64,000 bases of DNA from JAXLVB01 sp046329195. GTDB lineage: Bacteria; Bacteroidota; Bacteroidia; Cytophagales; Spirosomataceae. Positions 36,629 through 45,412 of this stretch are shown piece by piece; the first letter of the stretch is position 1; every line of letters begins with the position of its first letter. Both the position numbers and the translations under genes were made by a program. Where the stretch lies: contig JAXLVB010000002.1 of the NCBI GenBank assembly GCA_046329195.1, positions 186,001-250,000 on the forward strand, given 5' to 3'. The notes beneath the pieces are model-generated. The model was not told the DNA's origin and searched no databases. It worked only from the letters and a program-made list of their open reading frames with translations.

Positions 36629-37975
36629 ATGAAATCATTTGTCCGCCAGACTCAGGTTCTTTTGCTGCTACTTGGGCTTGTGGGTTGTACGCCCAAACCA
36701 CACGAATTTTCTGAACCTGAAGTGGCTACAGCTTGGGCTGATATGACCTTGTACATTACTAAAAATACCCCCGGCAATTCGCCTACGTATTCGTCGAGGT
36801 GCTTGGGATACATAGGTCTTACGATGTACGAGTCGGTAGTACATGGCTACTCGCCGTATCAATCGTTGGCGGGGCAACTCAATGGTCTTGAGCACTTGCC
36901 ACAACCCGAATCGGGCAAAACCTACAACTGGGTGTTGGCACTCAACGCAGGCCAAGCCACCATTTTGAAGCATATATACAACCAAACTTCTGATAAAAAT
37001 AAGGCAAAGATTGACTCCCTTGCAAGCCTTATCCAGAATCAATTTGCTACCAAACAGGCAGACACCACCGTTATCAATCGCTCAATAGCGTTTGGAAAAG
37101 CCGTGGCAATGCAGATTTTTGAGTGGTCAACCTCAGATGGTGGACACCGAGGTTATCTTAAAAATTTTGATAAAACACTCCGTTTTCCCGAACGAAAAGG
37201 GAGCTGGAAGCCACCGTTGTATGCGCAGTCGTTTAGCCATTTTCCATTACACCCTTACTGGGGCAAAAACCGTACGTTTTTAGTAGCTGATTCGCAGCTA
37301 GAAGCTCCTGCTTTTATTCCGTATAGTACAGATACTAATTCGGCCTATTACAAGCAGTTTCGGCAGGTGTACGAACAAGAGAAGCACCTAACCCAAGAAC
37401 AAAAAGAAATTGCGATTTGGTGGAGCGACGACCCCGACGAAACCTTTACGCCTCCTGGGCATTCATATTACTTGGCTACGCTTGCCATACGCAAAACAAA
37501 GCCCAACCTCATCAAATGCGCCGAAACCTACGCCCGAGTAGGAATGGCCGTGGCCGATGCCTTTATCAATTGTTGGAAATGGAAGTACCAGTTTTTTTCA
37601 GAACGCCCCAATACGTATATTCCAGAACATATCGACCAACTTTGGGAGTCATTTTGGCCCGACCCACCCTTTCCGTCCTTTCCGTCGGGTCATGCCATCC
37701 AAGCTTCGGCTATGGCAACAGTTCTGACCGATTTGTATGGAGCCTCCTTTGCGTTTACCGACTCGGCGCATGTAGGCCGAAAGCGTGACGAACTCCGTAA
37801 TGCCGACTTCAAAGCAAGGCATTTTAAGTCGTTTTGGGAGGTAGCCACCGAAACTGCCAAGTCGAGGTTTTACGGAGGGATTCATACTCCGCAAGACAAT
37901 CAAGCTGGCTTAGAAAAAGGCCAAGTCATCGCTCAGCATATTAATGCCCTGCATTGGCAGAAAGCGACTCAATAA
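36629..37975 (+). CDS. Vanadium-dependent haloperoxidase / PAP2-like lipoprotein
   Basis: A 448-residue lipoprotein (LLGLVGC lipobox) of the vanadium haloperoxidase branch of the PAP2 acid-phosphatase superfamily. All vanadate/phosphate-binding signatures are intact: K319-x6-R326-P327 (KYQFFSERP), P352-S-G-H355 (SFPSGHAIQ) and S412-R413-x5-H419 (SRFYGGIHTPQD). It could oxidise halides with peroxide, or act as a phosphatase; the fold alone does not decide. It sits between two FG-GAP/ASPIC proteins in a tight rightward run. This pairing recurs in Bacteroidota genomes, but no function has been established to my knowledge. Confidence 0.9.
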   Translation: MKSFVRQTQVLLLLLGLVGCTPKPHEFSEPEVATAWADMTLYITKNTPGNSPTYSSRCLGYIGLTMYESVVHGYSPYQSLAGQLNGLEHLPQPESGKTYNWVLALNAGQATILKHIYNQTSDKNKAKIDSLASLIQNQFATKQADTTVINRSIAFGKAVAMQIFEWSTSDGGHRGYLKNFDKTLRFPERKGSWKPPLYAQSFSHFPLHPYWGKNRTFLVADSQLEAPAFIPYSTDTNSAYYKQFRQVYEQEKHLTQEQKEIAIWWSDDPDETFTPPGHSYYLATLAIRKTKPNLIKCAETYARVGMAVADAFINCWKWKYQFFSERPNTYIPEHIDQLWESFWPDPPFPSFPSGHAIQASAMATVLTDLYGASFAFTDSAHVGRKRDELRNADFKARHFKSFWEVATETAKSRFYGGIHTPQDNQAGLEKGQVIAQHINALHWQKATQ

Positions 37976-38022
37976 TCAGTAATAGATTTTGATTTTAGGT
38001 TTACTAAAGGTTTTGATTTGTT

Positions 38023-39714
38023 ATGCTAAAATGCTTATTATCAATTGTTTGTGTGTTGTTTTGTTGGGAGAAATGTGGAGCTCAAACACCTTTCAAAGAC
38101 GTGACCAAAGAAGCAGGTATTAATCACCAATTTCGGGTGTATGAAGGAATGTTTGGGGGTGGTGTCACCGTGTTTGATTTTAACAAAGATGGTTTTGAAG
38201 ACCTCTACATAACAGGGGGGATGAACGACGATATCCTCTATAAAAACAACGGAAACGGTACGTTTACGAATGTATTTGAAAAATCGGGGCTAACGCTTAC
38301 CAAAAAGTTTGTTACCCAAGGAGTCACGGCTGCCGATGTAAACCGAGATGGTTGGGTTGATCTTTTGGTGACAACTATCACCGTTAGAGATAAAAAACTG
38401 CCCATCCCCCGAGCTAAAAATTTGTTTTTTCTCAACAAAGGCAATGGGACTTTCCGTGATGCGACCAGTGAATATAAACTCGACCAAATGGTATCATTTA
38501 GTACGGGTGCTAGTTTTGGAGACGTGAATGCTGACGGTTACCCCGACCTTTTTATAGGGAATTACTTCAACGAATTTCAAGGAGAACTCACCTACATCAA
38601 CGATGCTACCATTGTGAGTTCTACACAAACATCAAAACCTTATTTGCTCCTCAACAAAGGTGGCAAGTACTTTGAGGATGCCTTTGGAGAGTACGACCTG
38701 TCGTTCAGAGGATTTGGGTTTGGAGGGGTCTTCACCGATTTTGACAACGACGGCGACCAAGATCTATTTGTCAACCATGATTTTGGCTATAAACGTACCC
38801 CTGATTTGTTGCTCGAAAACCTCTATCCACAAAGTAAGCTAGAGGATGTAGGCTCCAAACTAAATATGGACCTCAAAATCAACTCGATGGGTACTGCTGT
38901 AGGCGACGTCAACAACGACGGCTGGCTGGATTATTATATCACCAACATCCGGTTCAACCGCATGATGATGAGCAAAGGATCTTCAAAAGTCTTTGAAGAT
39001 CAAACCAAGGCATTGGGTATGACCTTTTTGGCTATTAGTTGGGGTGCCAATTTTGCTGATTTTGACCACGATGGCGACGTGGACTTATTTGTTGCCAACG
39101 GAGACCTCAACCCCAATTGCGTGCCGATGGCTGATTTCTATTTTGAAAATCTTGGCGGTCATTTTCAAGACAACGCACGAGCCTACGGGCTTAACGACTA
39201 TGGCATTGGCCGAGGTTCGGTAGTGTTTGACTTAGAAAATGATGGCGACTTAGACATTTTAGTAGTCAACCAAAAACCAGTGCTCAACTACCCAGTAGAG
39301 TCGGTAACGCACCTGTATCGTAACGATGTTTCTCGGGGCAACTGGCTCAAAATAGCTCTTCAGGGCATCCAGGCCGAAAGCCACGGCATTGGCTCTCGAA
39401 TCGAAGTAGTGATTAAGGGCAAGCACATGATTCGAGAAATTGATGGTGGAGGATCAAGCCACCTTTCACAAAACTCTACCATCGCCCATTTTGGGATAGG
39501 TAATGCCACACAAGCCGATTCCATCATTGTGACTTGGACAGGCGGTAAACGTCAAATTTTAACCAATCAAAAGGTCAACACCTTACTCACCATTACCGAA
39601 GTACCCGATGAACCCTTCAGTCCTTGGTTATGGATAGGTTCCGTAGTAGCAGTAGTAAGTATTATCTGGATAGGAGTAAGGCTGTGGAGGAAGCGTCAGC
39701 AAAAATCAAGATAA
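38023..39714 (+). CDS. CRTAC1-like FG-GAP/ASPIC protein with C-terminal membrane anchor
   Basis: A 563-residue protein with a signal peptide (ending near KCGAQ) and FG-GAP repeats (DFNKDGFEDLYI, DVNRDGWVDLLV, DVNADGYPDLFI, DFDNDGDQDLFV). An ASPIC/UnbV domain (about 440-525, GIGSRIEVVIKGKHMIREIDG) and a final transmembrane helix with a basic tail (PWLWIGSVVAVVSIIWIGVR then RKRQQKSR) follow. The anchor points to the inner membrane with the propeller in the periplasm, unlike the lipoprotein paralogue two genes upstream. It begins 47 bases after the haloperoxidase gene. Confidence 0.9.
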   Translation: MLKCLLSIVCVLFCWEKCGAQTPFKDVTKEAGINHQFRVYEGMFGGGVTVFDFNKDGFEDLYITGGMNDDILYKNNGNGTFTNVFEKSGLTLTKKFVTQGVTAADVNRDGWVDLLVTTITVRDKKLPIPRAKNLFFLNKGNGTFRDATSEYKLDQMVSFSTGASFGDVNADGYPDLFIGNYFNEFQGELTYINDATIVSSTQTSKPYLLLNKGGKYFEDAFGEYDLSFRGFGFGGVFTDFDNDGDQDLFVNHDFGYKRTPDLLLENLYPQSKLEDVGSKLNMDLKINSMGTAVGDVNNDGWLDYYITNIRFNRMMMSKGSSKVFEDQTKALGMTFLAISWGANFADFDHDGDVDLFVANGDLNPNCVPMADFYFENLGGHFQDNARAYGLNDYGIGRGSVVFDLENDGDLDILVVNQKPVLNYPVESVTHLYRNDVSRGNWLKIALQGIQAESHGIGSRIEVVIKGKHMIREIDGGGSSHLSQNSTIAHFGIGNATQADSIIVTWTGGKRQILTNQKVNTLLTITEVPDEPFSPWLWIGSVVAVVSIIWIGVRLWRKRQQKSR

Positions 39715-39877
39715 GCTTTGAGGCTGTAAAACTTGAATAGCGAATTATTCAAACGGCTAGATTACGTGTCATTTGTCGAAAAATCTGCTTTGACAAGACA
39801 ATCAACTTTCATCACAATCAAAAAAACACTTAAATTTGTTGAGGATACCTCACACAAATTCGCAACTTTTTATCGAG

Positions 39878-42043
39878 ATGAAACGCCGTCATTTTCTTCG
39901 TAACTCAGCCCTGTCAAGTACCGCCTTGATATTGGGTATTGGTACTTCGGGTCAAGCTACTGCTGCCCAACTTGTCAACCTCGGTCAACTAGGAGCTGAG
40001 GCTGGATTGGAAGTGACTCCCTACGTGATTATTGAAAAAACAGGCACCATCACCCTGATGGTCACCAAGCCAGATATGGGGCAAGGCACGTACCAGTCAC
40101 TTTCGGCTATTTTGGCCGATGAACTCGACGTAGCGCTCGATAAAGTCAAGATAGAATTTACCAAAGGCGAAAAGAAATTTGGCGACCAAACGTCGGGCGG
40201 AAGTGCATCGGTGCGAGGTTCGTATCAAGAACTTCGGAAAGCAGGTGCTGCCGCCAGAGAAATGTTTGTCAAGGCTGCTGCCCAAAAATGGAATGTACAA
40301 CCCGCCGATTGTTATACCGAAAACGGTAAAGTAATTGAAAAGACTTCGGCCAAGAGTCTTTCTTACAACGAGTTGGTTGATGCGGCGAGTAAATTAGAAG
40401 TACCTAAAGAGCCACAACTCAAAGACCCCAAAAACTTTAAATACATCGGCAAACCCCTTCCTCGCCCCGACGTTCCTTGGAAAGTAACAGGCAAGCCGAT
40501 TTTTGGGTTAGATGCCGAAGTACCCGGCATGTTGATAGCCTCGGTGGCTCATTGCCCTGTATTTGGGGGAAAGGTCAAAAGCGTAAACAGTGCGGCTGCC
40601 AAAGCCATCAAAGGAGTTAAAGACGTAGTGATTATTGACCGAAAACTGGAAAAATACGTTGTTCAAGGGGCATCAGTAGCCGTAGTGGCCACTAACTACT
40701 GGGCAGCTTTACAAGGTCGTAAAGCCTTAAAAATTGAATGGGATTTTGCTGGAAACGAACAATTTAATACGACCAGTTATAATCAAAAAGTAAAGCAATT
40801 AGCCAACAAAACAGGTGACCCCGACAAACCTAAAGGCGATTTTGCAAGTGCCTACGCCTCAGCTGTTGTCAAAGTAGAAGCCGAATATGATACTCCTTTC
40901 TTGTCGCACTCGCCCATGGAGCCCCAAAACGCCCTCGTATGGGTAAAAGGTGACCAAGTAGAAGCATGGGTGCCTTCGCAAGGACCTGATTTAGTGCGAG
41001 ACGCCATTTCGCAGCACTTAAATCTGAAACCCGAAAACATCGCCACCCATATTTGCTTTTCGGGTGGAGGTTTTGGCCGGCGCTTGTTTCCTGACGTTGC
41101 CGTAGAGGCCGCCCAGATTTCACAGAAACTTAATGCGCCTGTCAAGGTAATTTGGACACGAGAAGACGACACCTCACTTGGCCCGTTCCGGCCACCTACC
41201 TATAGTGTCTTGAAGGCAGGCTTAGATGCCAATGGCAAACCCATTGCCTTTCAGCACAAGGTGGTATCGCCGTCTATCAGTGACTTTTTGTGGAAAGGCG
41301 CCTATCAGCCTGGCAAACCTGCCGACGAAATGATGGAGGCCATTGTGGATATGTCGTACAACATCCCCAACACGCATCACGAGTACGTGAATGTAGAGAA
41401 CCACGTGCCTCTGGGTTGGTGGCGAGCCGTTACTTCTACTACCACGGCCTTCAGCCACGAGTGTTTTATGGACGAACTGGCTGTGAAAGCAGGAAAAGAC
41501 CCCATTGATTTCCGCTTGTCGTTGCTAACCGACGAGCAGCGAGTACAACGAGCTATTTTAGAAGCTTTAAAAGAAAAATCAGGCTGGACAAAACCCTTAG
41601 CTAAGGGCTGGGCAAGAGGCGTGGCCATTTGGGAGTTTTTTGCAGGAGCTGCGGGGCATGTGGTAGAAGTATCAAAAAAAGCCGATGGAAAAATCAAGAT
41701 AGAACGGGTGTTTGTTGCGATTCATCTGGGTACAGTAGTGAACCCCGAAACCGTGAAAGCGCAAGTAGAAGGCGGCGTGGTCATGGGCCTAACAGCAGCC
41801 CTCAAAGACGGCATTACGTTTGAAAATGGCCGCTCAGTGCAGCAAAACTTTGATACGTATCGCATGACTCGGATAGACGAAATGCCTATTATTGAAAGTG
41901 TCATTTTGACCGATAATCAACCGAAAATCAATGGCGTAGGCGAACCTGGACTCCCGCCTCTGGCGCCAGCATTGGCCAATGCTATTTTTAACCTAACAGG
42001 CAAGCGGATTCGTAAGTTACCGTTTGATTTGGAGAATGTTTAG
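39878..42043 (+). CDS. Second molybdopterin-binding subunit, xanthine-dehydrogenase family
   Basis: Start at the ATG at 39878 (MKRRHFLRNSALSS), which gives an N-terminal twin-arginine signal (R3-R4) and 721 residues. The Moco signatures match its paralogue at 5104-7281: KPDMGQGTYQSLSAILADEL, SGGGFGRRLFPD and the catalytic GVGEPGLPPLAPAL. No 2Fe-2S subunit gene is adjacent, and none exists in the window except at 7434. It may borrow that subunit or one encoded elsewhere, or be an orphan. The 163-base gap separates it from the haloperoxidase run. The substrate is unknown. Confidence 0.9.
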   Translation: MKRRHFLRNSALSSTALILGIGTSGQATAAQLVNLGQLGAEAGLEVTPYVIIEKTGTITLMVTKPDMGQGTYQSLSAILADELDVALDKVKIEFTKGEKKFGDQTSGGSASVRGSYQELRKAGAAAREMFVKAAAQKWNVQPADCYTENGKVIEKTSAKSLSYNELVDAASKLEVPKEPQLKDPKNFKYIGKPLPRPDVPWKVTGKPIFGLDAEVPGMLIASVAHCPVFGGKVKSVNSAAAKAIKGVKDVVIIDRKLEKYVVQGASVAVVATNYWAALQGRKALKIEWDFAGNEQFNTTSYNQKVKQLANKTGDPDKPKGDFASAYASAVVKVEAEYDTPFLSHSPMEPQNALVWVKGDQVEAWVPSQGPDLVRDAISQHLNLKPENIATHICFSGGGFGRRLFPDVAVEAAQISQKLNAPVKVIWTREDDTSLGPFRPPTYSVLKAGLDANGKPIAFQHKVVSPSISDFLWKGAYQPGKPADEMMEAIVDMSYNIPNTHHEYVNVENHVPLGWWRAVTSTTTAFSHECFMDELAVKAGKDPIDFRLSLLTDEQRVQRAILEALKEKSGWTKPLAKGWARGVAIWEFFAGAAGHVVEVSKKADGKIKIERVFVAIHLGTVVNPETVKAQVEGGVVMGLTAALKDGITFENGRSVQQNFDTYRMTRIDEMPIIESVILTDNQPKINGVGEPGLPPLAPALANAIFNLTGKRIRKLPFDLENV

Positions 42044-42149
42044 CCTATCTCCACCACCGGTTAATAAATTAGCGAAAAGATAACATGGTTTAATTTTTGA
42101 AATTTGAGCGTTGTTTCAGTAATTGCAGAAGCAACGGTCAGCCCATTTT

Positions 42150-42788
42150 ATGCTCAAAAAATACTTCCAAGTCAATCCGTACATCATTTTAGCCATTATC
42201 CTTATTGTTGAGATTACCTTCAACATTGTTATCAAAGCGTATAGTTTGGATGAGAAAGTAATGTATAACTCTTTATCAGAGTATCTTACATTAGATGAAA
42301 TCCAAAAAACGAGTGAAAGTGTAAGTGCTAAGTTCTTACCCTCTCTTTTATTAGCAATAGTTCAAGTAGTGGTCGAGATTTTCCTAACGGCTATGTGTGT
42401 TAATATTGCGTGTTTGCTGTTGCGAGTAGAAGTAAGTTTAAAACAGATATGGGGAATAGTGATAAGAGCATATATCATTTTTACCTTTTCAAGAATCCTG
42501 ATGATGGGCTTGTATTTTTATTTTGGAGTGAATAAAGTAGAAGACCTGGACTACTACTCTAAGTTTTCAGTGTATGGCCTGTTGAATCTAAAAAATGTAG
42601 AACTGTGGCAATATTACATTCTCCAGTTGTTTAACGTTTTCCAAGCTATATTTGTAATGTTGGTAGCTTTGGGGATGAATTCAGTGCAAAATCGGAGTGT
42701 TATTAAGTGGTTTTTCACGGTATTAGGAGCGTATGGTGCGTATCTTTTAATTACCGTAGTGTTGGTGGCCTTCTTTTTAGCTGTATGA
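42150..42788 (+). CDS. Polytopic membrane protein next to the peptide-export locus
   Basis: An in-frame TTG lies nine codons upstream, but the ATG at 42150 (MLKKYFQVNPYIILAIILIV) is preferred and gives 212 residues. About five transmembrane helices are evident (near residues 9-25, 63-90, 100-125, 150-180 and 185-210), in an arrangement loosely like Yip1-domain proteins. No family is certain. It lies directly upstream of the double-glycine peptide gene in the same direction, where an immunity protein or a processing helper would be expected. That role is inference only. The following gap (42789-43017) holds a promoter. Confidence 0.7.
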   Translation: MLKKYFQVNPYIILAIILIVEITFNIVIKAYSLDEKVMYNSLSEYLTLDEIQKTSESVSAKFLPSLLLAIVQVVVEIFLTAMCVNIACLLLRVEVSLKQIWGIVIRAYIIFTFSRILMMGLYFYFGVNKVEDLDYYSKFSVYGLLNLKNVELWQYYILQLFNVFQAIFVMLVALGMNSVQNRSVIKWFFTVLGAYGAYLLITVVLVAFFLAV

Positions 42789-42923
42789 CTTGACAGCCTA
42801 ACCCTCGTTAGATTACTCAGGAGTGTTTTTGTCCGTTTGTTAAGTAGTTAAATACTTGTTGAAATTAGGTTGTTAATTATTTATTGGTTGACTGTAAAGT
42901 TTTTACGAATAATGATTTAGGGT

Positions 42924-42953
42924 TTGTTTTTTGATTTAAAATAAATAAGTTTG
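42924..42953 (+). promoter_or_regulatory. Promoter of the double-glycine peptide gene
   Basis: TTG at 42924-42926 and TAAGTTTG at 42946-42953 with exactly 19 bases between, matching the Bacteroidota consensus. The predicted transcript start is about 58 bases before the peptide ATG, so the peptide has its own promoter. Confidence 0.68.
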
Positions 42954-43017
42954 TTATTGAAAGGTGTAAGCCGAAAAACCTAAATAGAGTAGGCATAAAT
43001 CCCAAACTCCAGAAAAT

Positions 43018-43191
43018 ATGAAAGCGCTTTCTACCGAAGAAATGGCTGTAGTAGAAGGGGGCGTATCATGCTCACTTGCTCTCGCTTACTTCCAATTGAT
43101 GCTTGCTACAAGAGTGCCTTACTTTATTATGGTGGGCTTCCAGCTTGTCATAAACAGCTGTGGTAATTTTTCAGATGGAATAGATGGCTAA
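43018..43191 (+). CDS. Double-glycine leader peptide precursor (bacteriocin- or signal-like)
   Basis: A 57-codon gene. The leader MKALSTEEMAVVEGG matches the classic double-glycine consensus LSxxE(L/M)xxVxGG recognised by C39 peptidases. Cleavage after GG would release a 42-residue hydrophobic peptide starting VSCSLALAYF, with two Cys (C18 and C48, possible disulfide), one Arg and an acidic end (SDGIDG). Its own promoter lies upstream and a terminator (43219) follows, then the C39 exporter starts at 43285. The terminator would let the peptide be made in excess of the exporter, as is usual for bacteriocins. Activity (killing, signalling or other) cannot be told from sequence. No modification enzyme of the lanthipeptide or radical-SAM type is nearby. 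Confidence 0.85.
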   Translation: MKALSTEEMAVVEGGVSCSLALAYFQLMLATRVPYFIMVGFQLVINSCGNFSDGIDG

Positions 43192-43218
43192 TCTCAGCTA
43201 CACACAGCATTAACCTCA

Positions 43219-43255
43219 AAATCTCAGTTTATCTTCGGAAAACTGGGATTTTTGT
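43219..43255 (+). terminator. Terminator between peptide and exporter genes
   Basis: A 12-base stem (AAATCTCAGTTT pairing with AAACTGGGATTT, one G-U) with a 9-base loop, followed by TTGTTTTT. It is probably partial, letting some transcription continue into the exporter. Confidence 0.82.
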
Positions 43256-43284
43256 TTTTATAAAAGTACCCATCAGTTAATTAG

Positions 43285-45411
43285 ATGCATTCTTATCAAC
43301 AATATCATATTCAACAACACGATTGGTCGGACTGTGGAGTAGCTTGCCTACTATCCGTTCTGCGCTATTTTGGGGGTAATGCAAGCATGAGTCAGCTTCG
43401 AGAGTGGAGTGGTACATCGGCTACTGGTTCTACTTTATTAGGACTTCGGCAGGCTGCTCACCAAGTTGGGTTAGTAGCCGAAGGGTTTGAGGCAGAAATG
43501 GAGCATTTGAAAACGATAACAGAACCTGCCATTTTGCATGTATTAAAGTACGGAGAGTTGCAGCATTTTATGGTCTGTTATGCGTACAATGCCCAAACCG
43601 ATACGTTTACGATAAGTGACCCAGCCGAAGTCTATATAAAACAAATCAATGCTACCGAATTAGCCACTTTATGGCAGTCGAAAAAGCTATTATTAGTAAA
43701 ACCAACCGACAATGTTTTGCAAACAGCACGAATGGATACCCTAAAGGATAAAATCCAATGGCTCTATTCGTTTATCGAACAAGATTTGAATTTGCTATTT
43801 ACGGCCTTAGTAATAGGCGTATTTGTGTCTGCTTTTGGCTTGTCGGTGTCTGTGTTTTCACAAAAATTAGTTGATTCTATTTTACCCACTAAAAGTTTTA
43901 CAAAACTACTCACGGGTACTTTGTTATTAGCTTTTTTGTTGGTACTTCGGGCTTTGCTGATATACATCCGACAATTGTTACTGCTTCGTCAGAACAAGGA
44001 GTTTAACATTCGGATTGTGGATTATTTTTATAGTACTCTACTCCGGTTGCCAAAATCGTTTTTTGACTCTCGAAAAACAGGCGAAGTCATTGCCCGTATG
44101 AATGACACGGCTCGTATTCAGCAGACTATCTCCAATGTAGTGACCAATCTGGCAATCGAAATAGTAGTGATTATTGCTAACACAGTAGCCTTGTTTTATT
44201 ATCAGGCGTCGGTAGGACTGGTGTCTTTGTGTTGGTTGCCGTTTTTTGCATGGATTGTCTATCGGTTTAACAAACCAATTTTGGACGGTCAGCGAGGCGT
44301 TATGGTAAACAATGCCTTGAACGAAGGTAATTATATTGATACCATACAAGGTATTGCAGCCATCAAGATGGCCAATAAAGAAAGTTATTTTGCCGAACAC
44401 ACCAAATTAGTATATGAAGCATTTCAAGAGTCTCGCTTCCAATTAGGACTGGTAGGGAATCGCTTTGGGTTAGTGTCGCAATTAACCAGCTCGGTGTTTA
44501 TTACTGGCATTATTTTGTTCAGTACTTGGCAGGTACTTCAAGGCTGGATTACGATAGGGACAGTAATGGCCATTATCCAGATGGTAAGTATGTTGATGAC
44601 AGCCGCTGCCAGCATTGCCGTGATTAACATCAGCCTTCAAGAAGCAAAAGTTGCCTTAGAGCGGATGCAAGAATTCACGACTCTCCCCGCTGAATACGAT
44701 TTGACTCAAGAAAGTGCTAAAAAAAATATTACTACGTTTGAGTCATTACAAGTATCTGAGGTGGACTTCCGTTTTACAGGACGCCGAAAACTGTTAAACC
44801 ACATTACGTTTTCAGTGAAAAAAGGAGAAGTCATCGCAATTTTGGGCGAGAGTGGAGGCGGAAAGAGTACCTTGTTGCAATTGCTCCAGCGATTTTATGA
44901 ACCCGAACAAGGAATAATTCTGGTAAATGAGTGTAATCTCAACGAATGGTCTGTTCCGAGCTGGAGGAAATTGCTAGGCGTGGTTCCACAACAAGTAAAG
45001 TTATTCAATGGACTGTTGCTCGAAAACATTCTCCTAAAAACGCCAACTGAGGAGGATATTCCGAAGGTAGTACAATTGTTGAAAGAATATGGTTTAGACA
45101 AGCACTTTGAGCGATTTCCGAACGGCTACAACACCATACTAGGCGAAACGGGTACTAACATTTCGGGTGGTCAACAGCAACTTGTGGCATTGGCAAGGGC
45201 TTTGTATGCCCAACCCCAACTGCTCCTGTTGGACGAAGCCACTGCTGCTATGGATAAGCATACCGAGCGTATTATTTTGGAGTTACTCCAAAAACTACGT
45301 GCAAAAATGGGGATTATTTTGGTTACGCACCGAATACAAACCGCTGCAATTGCAGACCGTTGTTATGCCTTAGAAGACGGGTACTTATTGCCAACGATTG
45401 TGAAGGCATAG
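43285..45411 (+). CDS. C39-peptidase ABC exporter (bacteriocin type)
   Basis: A 708-residue half-transporter. The N-terminal C39 peptidase has Cys17 in HDWSDCGVACLL, His94 in GELQHFMVCY and Asp112 in ISDPAE, so it should be active on double-glycine leaders. Six transmembrane helices (about 155-430) precede an ATPase with Walker A at 521-529 (GESGGGKST), signature ISGGQQQ, Walker B LLLLDEATAAMD and H-loop LVTHR. It would cleave and export the peptide encoded 94 bases upstream across the inner membrane. No HlyD-type adaptor or TolC gene is near, although gram-negative exporters normally use them, so these must be encoded elsewhere or be absent. Its stop lies one base from the end of the convergent neighbour. 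Confidence 0.95.
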   Translation: MHSYQQYHIQQHDWSDCGVACLLSVLRYFGGNASMSQLREWSGTSATGSTLLGLRQAAHQVGLVAEGFEAEMEHLKTITEPAILHVLKYGELQHFMVCYAYNAQTDTFTISDPAEVYIKQINATELATLWQSKKLLLVKPTDNVLQTARMDTLKDKIQWLYSFIEQDLNLLFTALVIGVFVSAFGLSVSVFSQKLVDSILPTKSFTKLLTGTLLLAFLLVLRALLIYIRQLLLLRQNKEFNIRIVDYFYSTLLRLPKSFFDSRKTGEVIARMNDTARIQQTISNVVTNLAIEIVVIIANTVALFYYQASVGLVSLCWLPFFAWIVYRFNKPILDGQRGVMVNNALNEGNYIDTIQGIAAIKMANKESYFAEHTKLVYEAFQESRFQLGLVGNRFGLVSQLTSSVFITGIILFSTWQVLQGWITIGTVMAIIQMVSMLMTAAASIAVINISLQEAKVALERMQEFTTLPAEYDLTQESAKKNITTFESLQVSEVDFRFTGRRKLLNHITFSVKKGEVIAILGESGGGKSTLLQLLQRFYEPEQGIILVNECNLNEWSVPSWRKLLGVVPQQVKLFNGLLLENILLKTPTEEDIPKVVQLLKEYGLDKHFERFPNGYNTILGETGTNISGGQQQLVALARALYAQPQLLLLDEATAAMDKHTERIILELLQKLRAKMGIILVTHRIQTAAIADRCYALEDGYLLPTIVKA

Positions 45412-45412
45412 C

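Noticed and set aside
41290..41508. Overlapping open frames inside the molybdenum hydroxylase gene, and similar ones in other large genes
   Set aside because: They lie in other frames of well-supported genes, have no family features and shift composition accordingly, so they are shadows.
42789..43017. A second precursor peptide before the GG peptide
   Set aside because: No open frame with a double-glycine leader was found in this stretch; only the promoter is supported.
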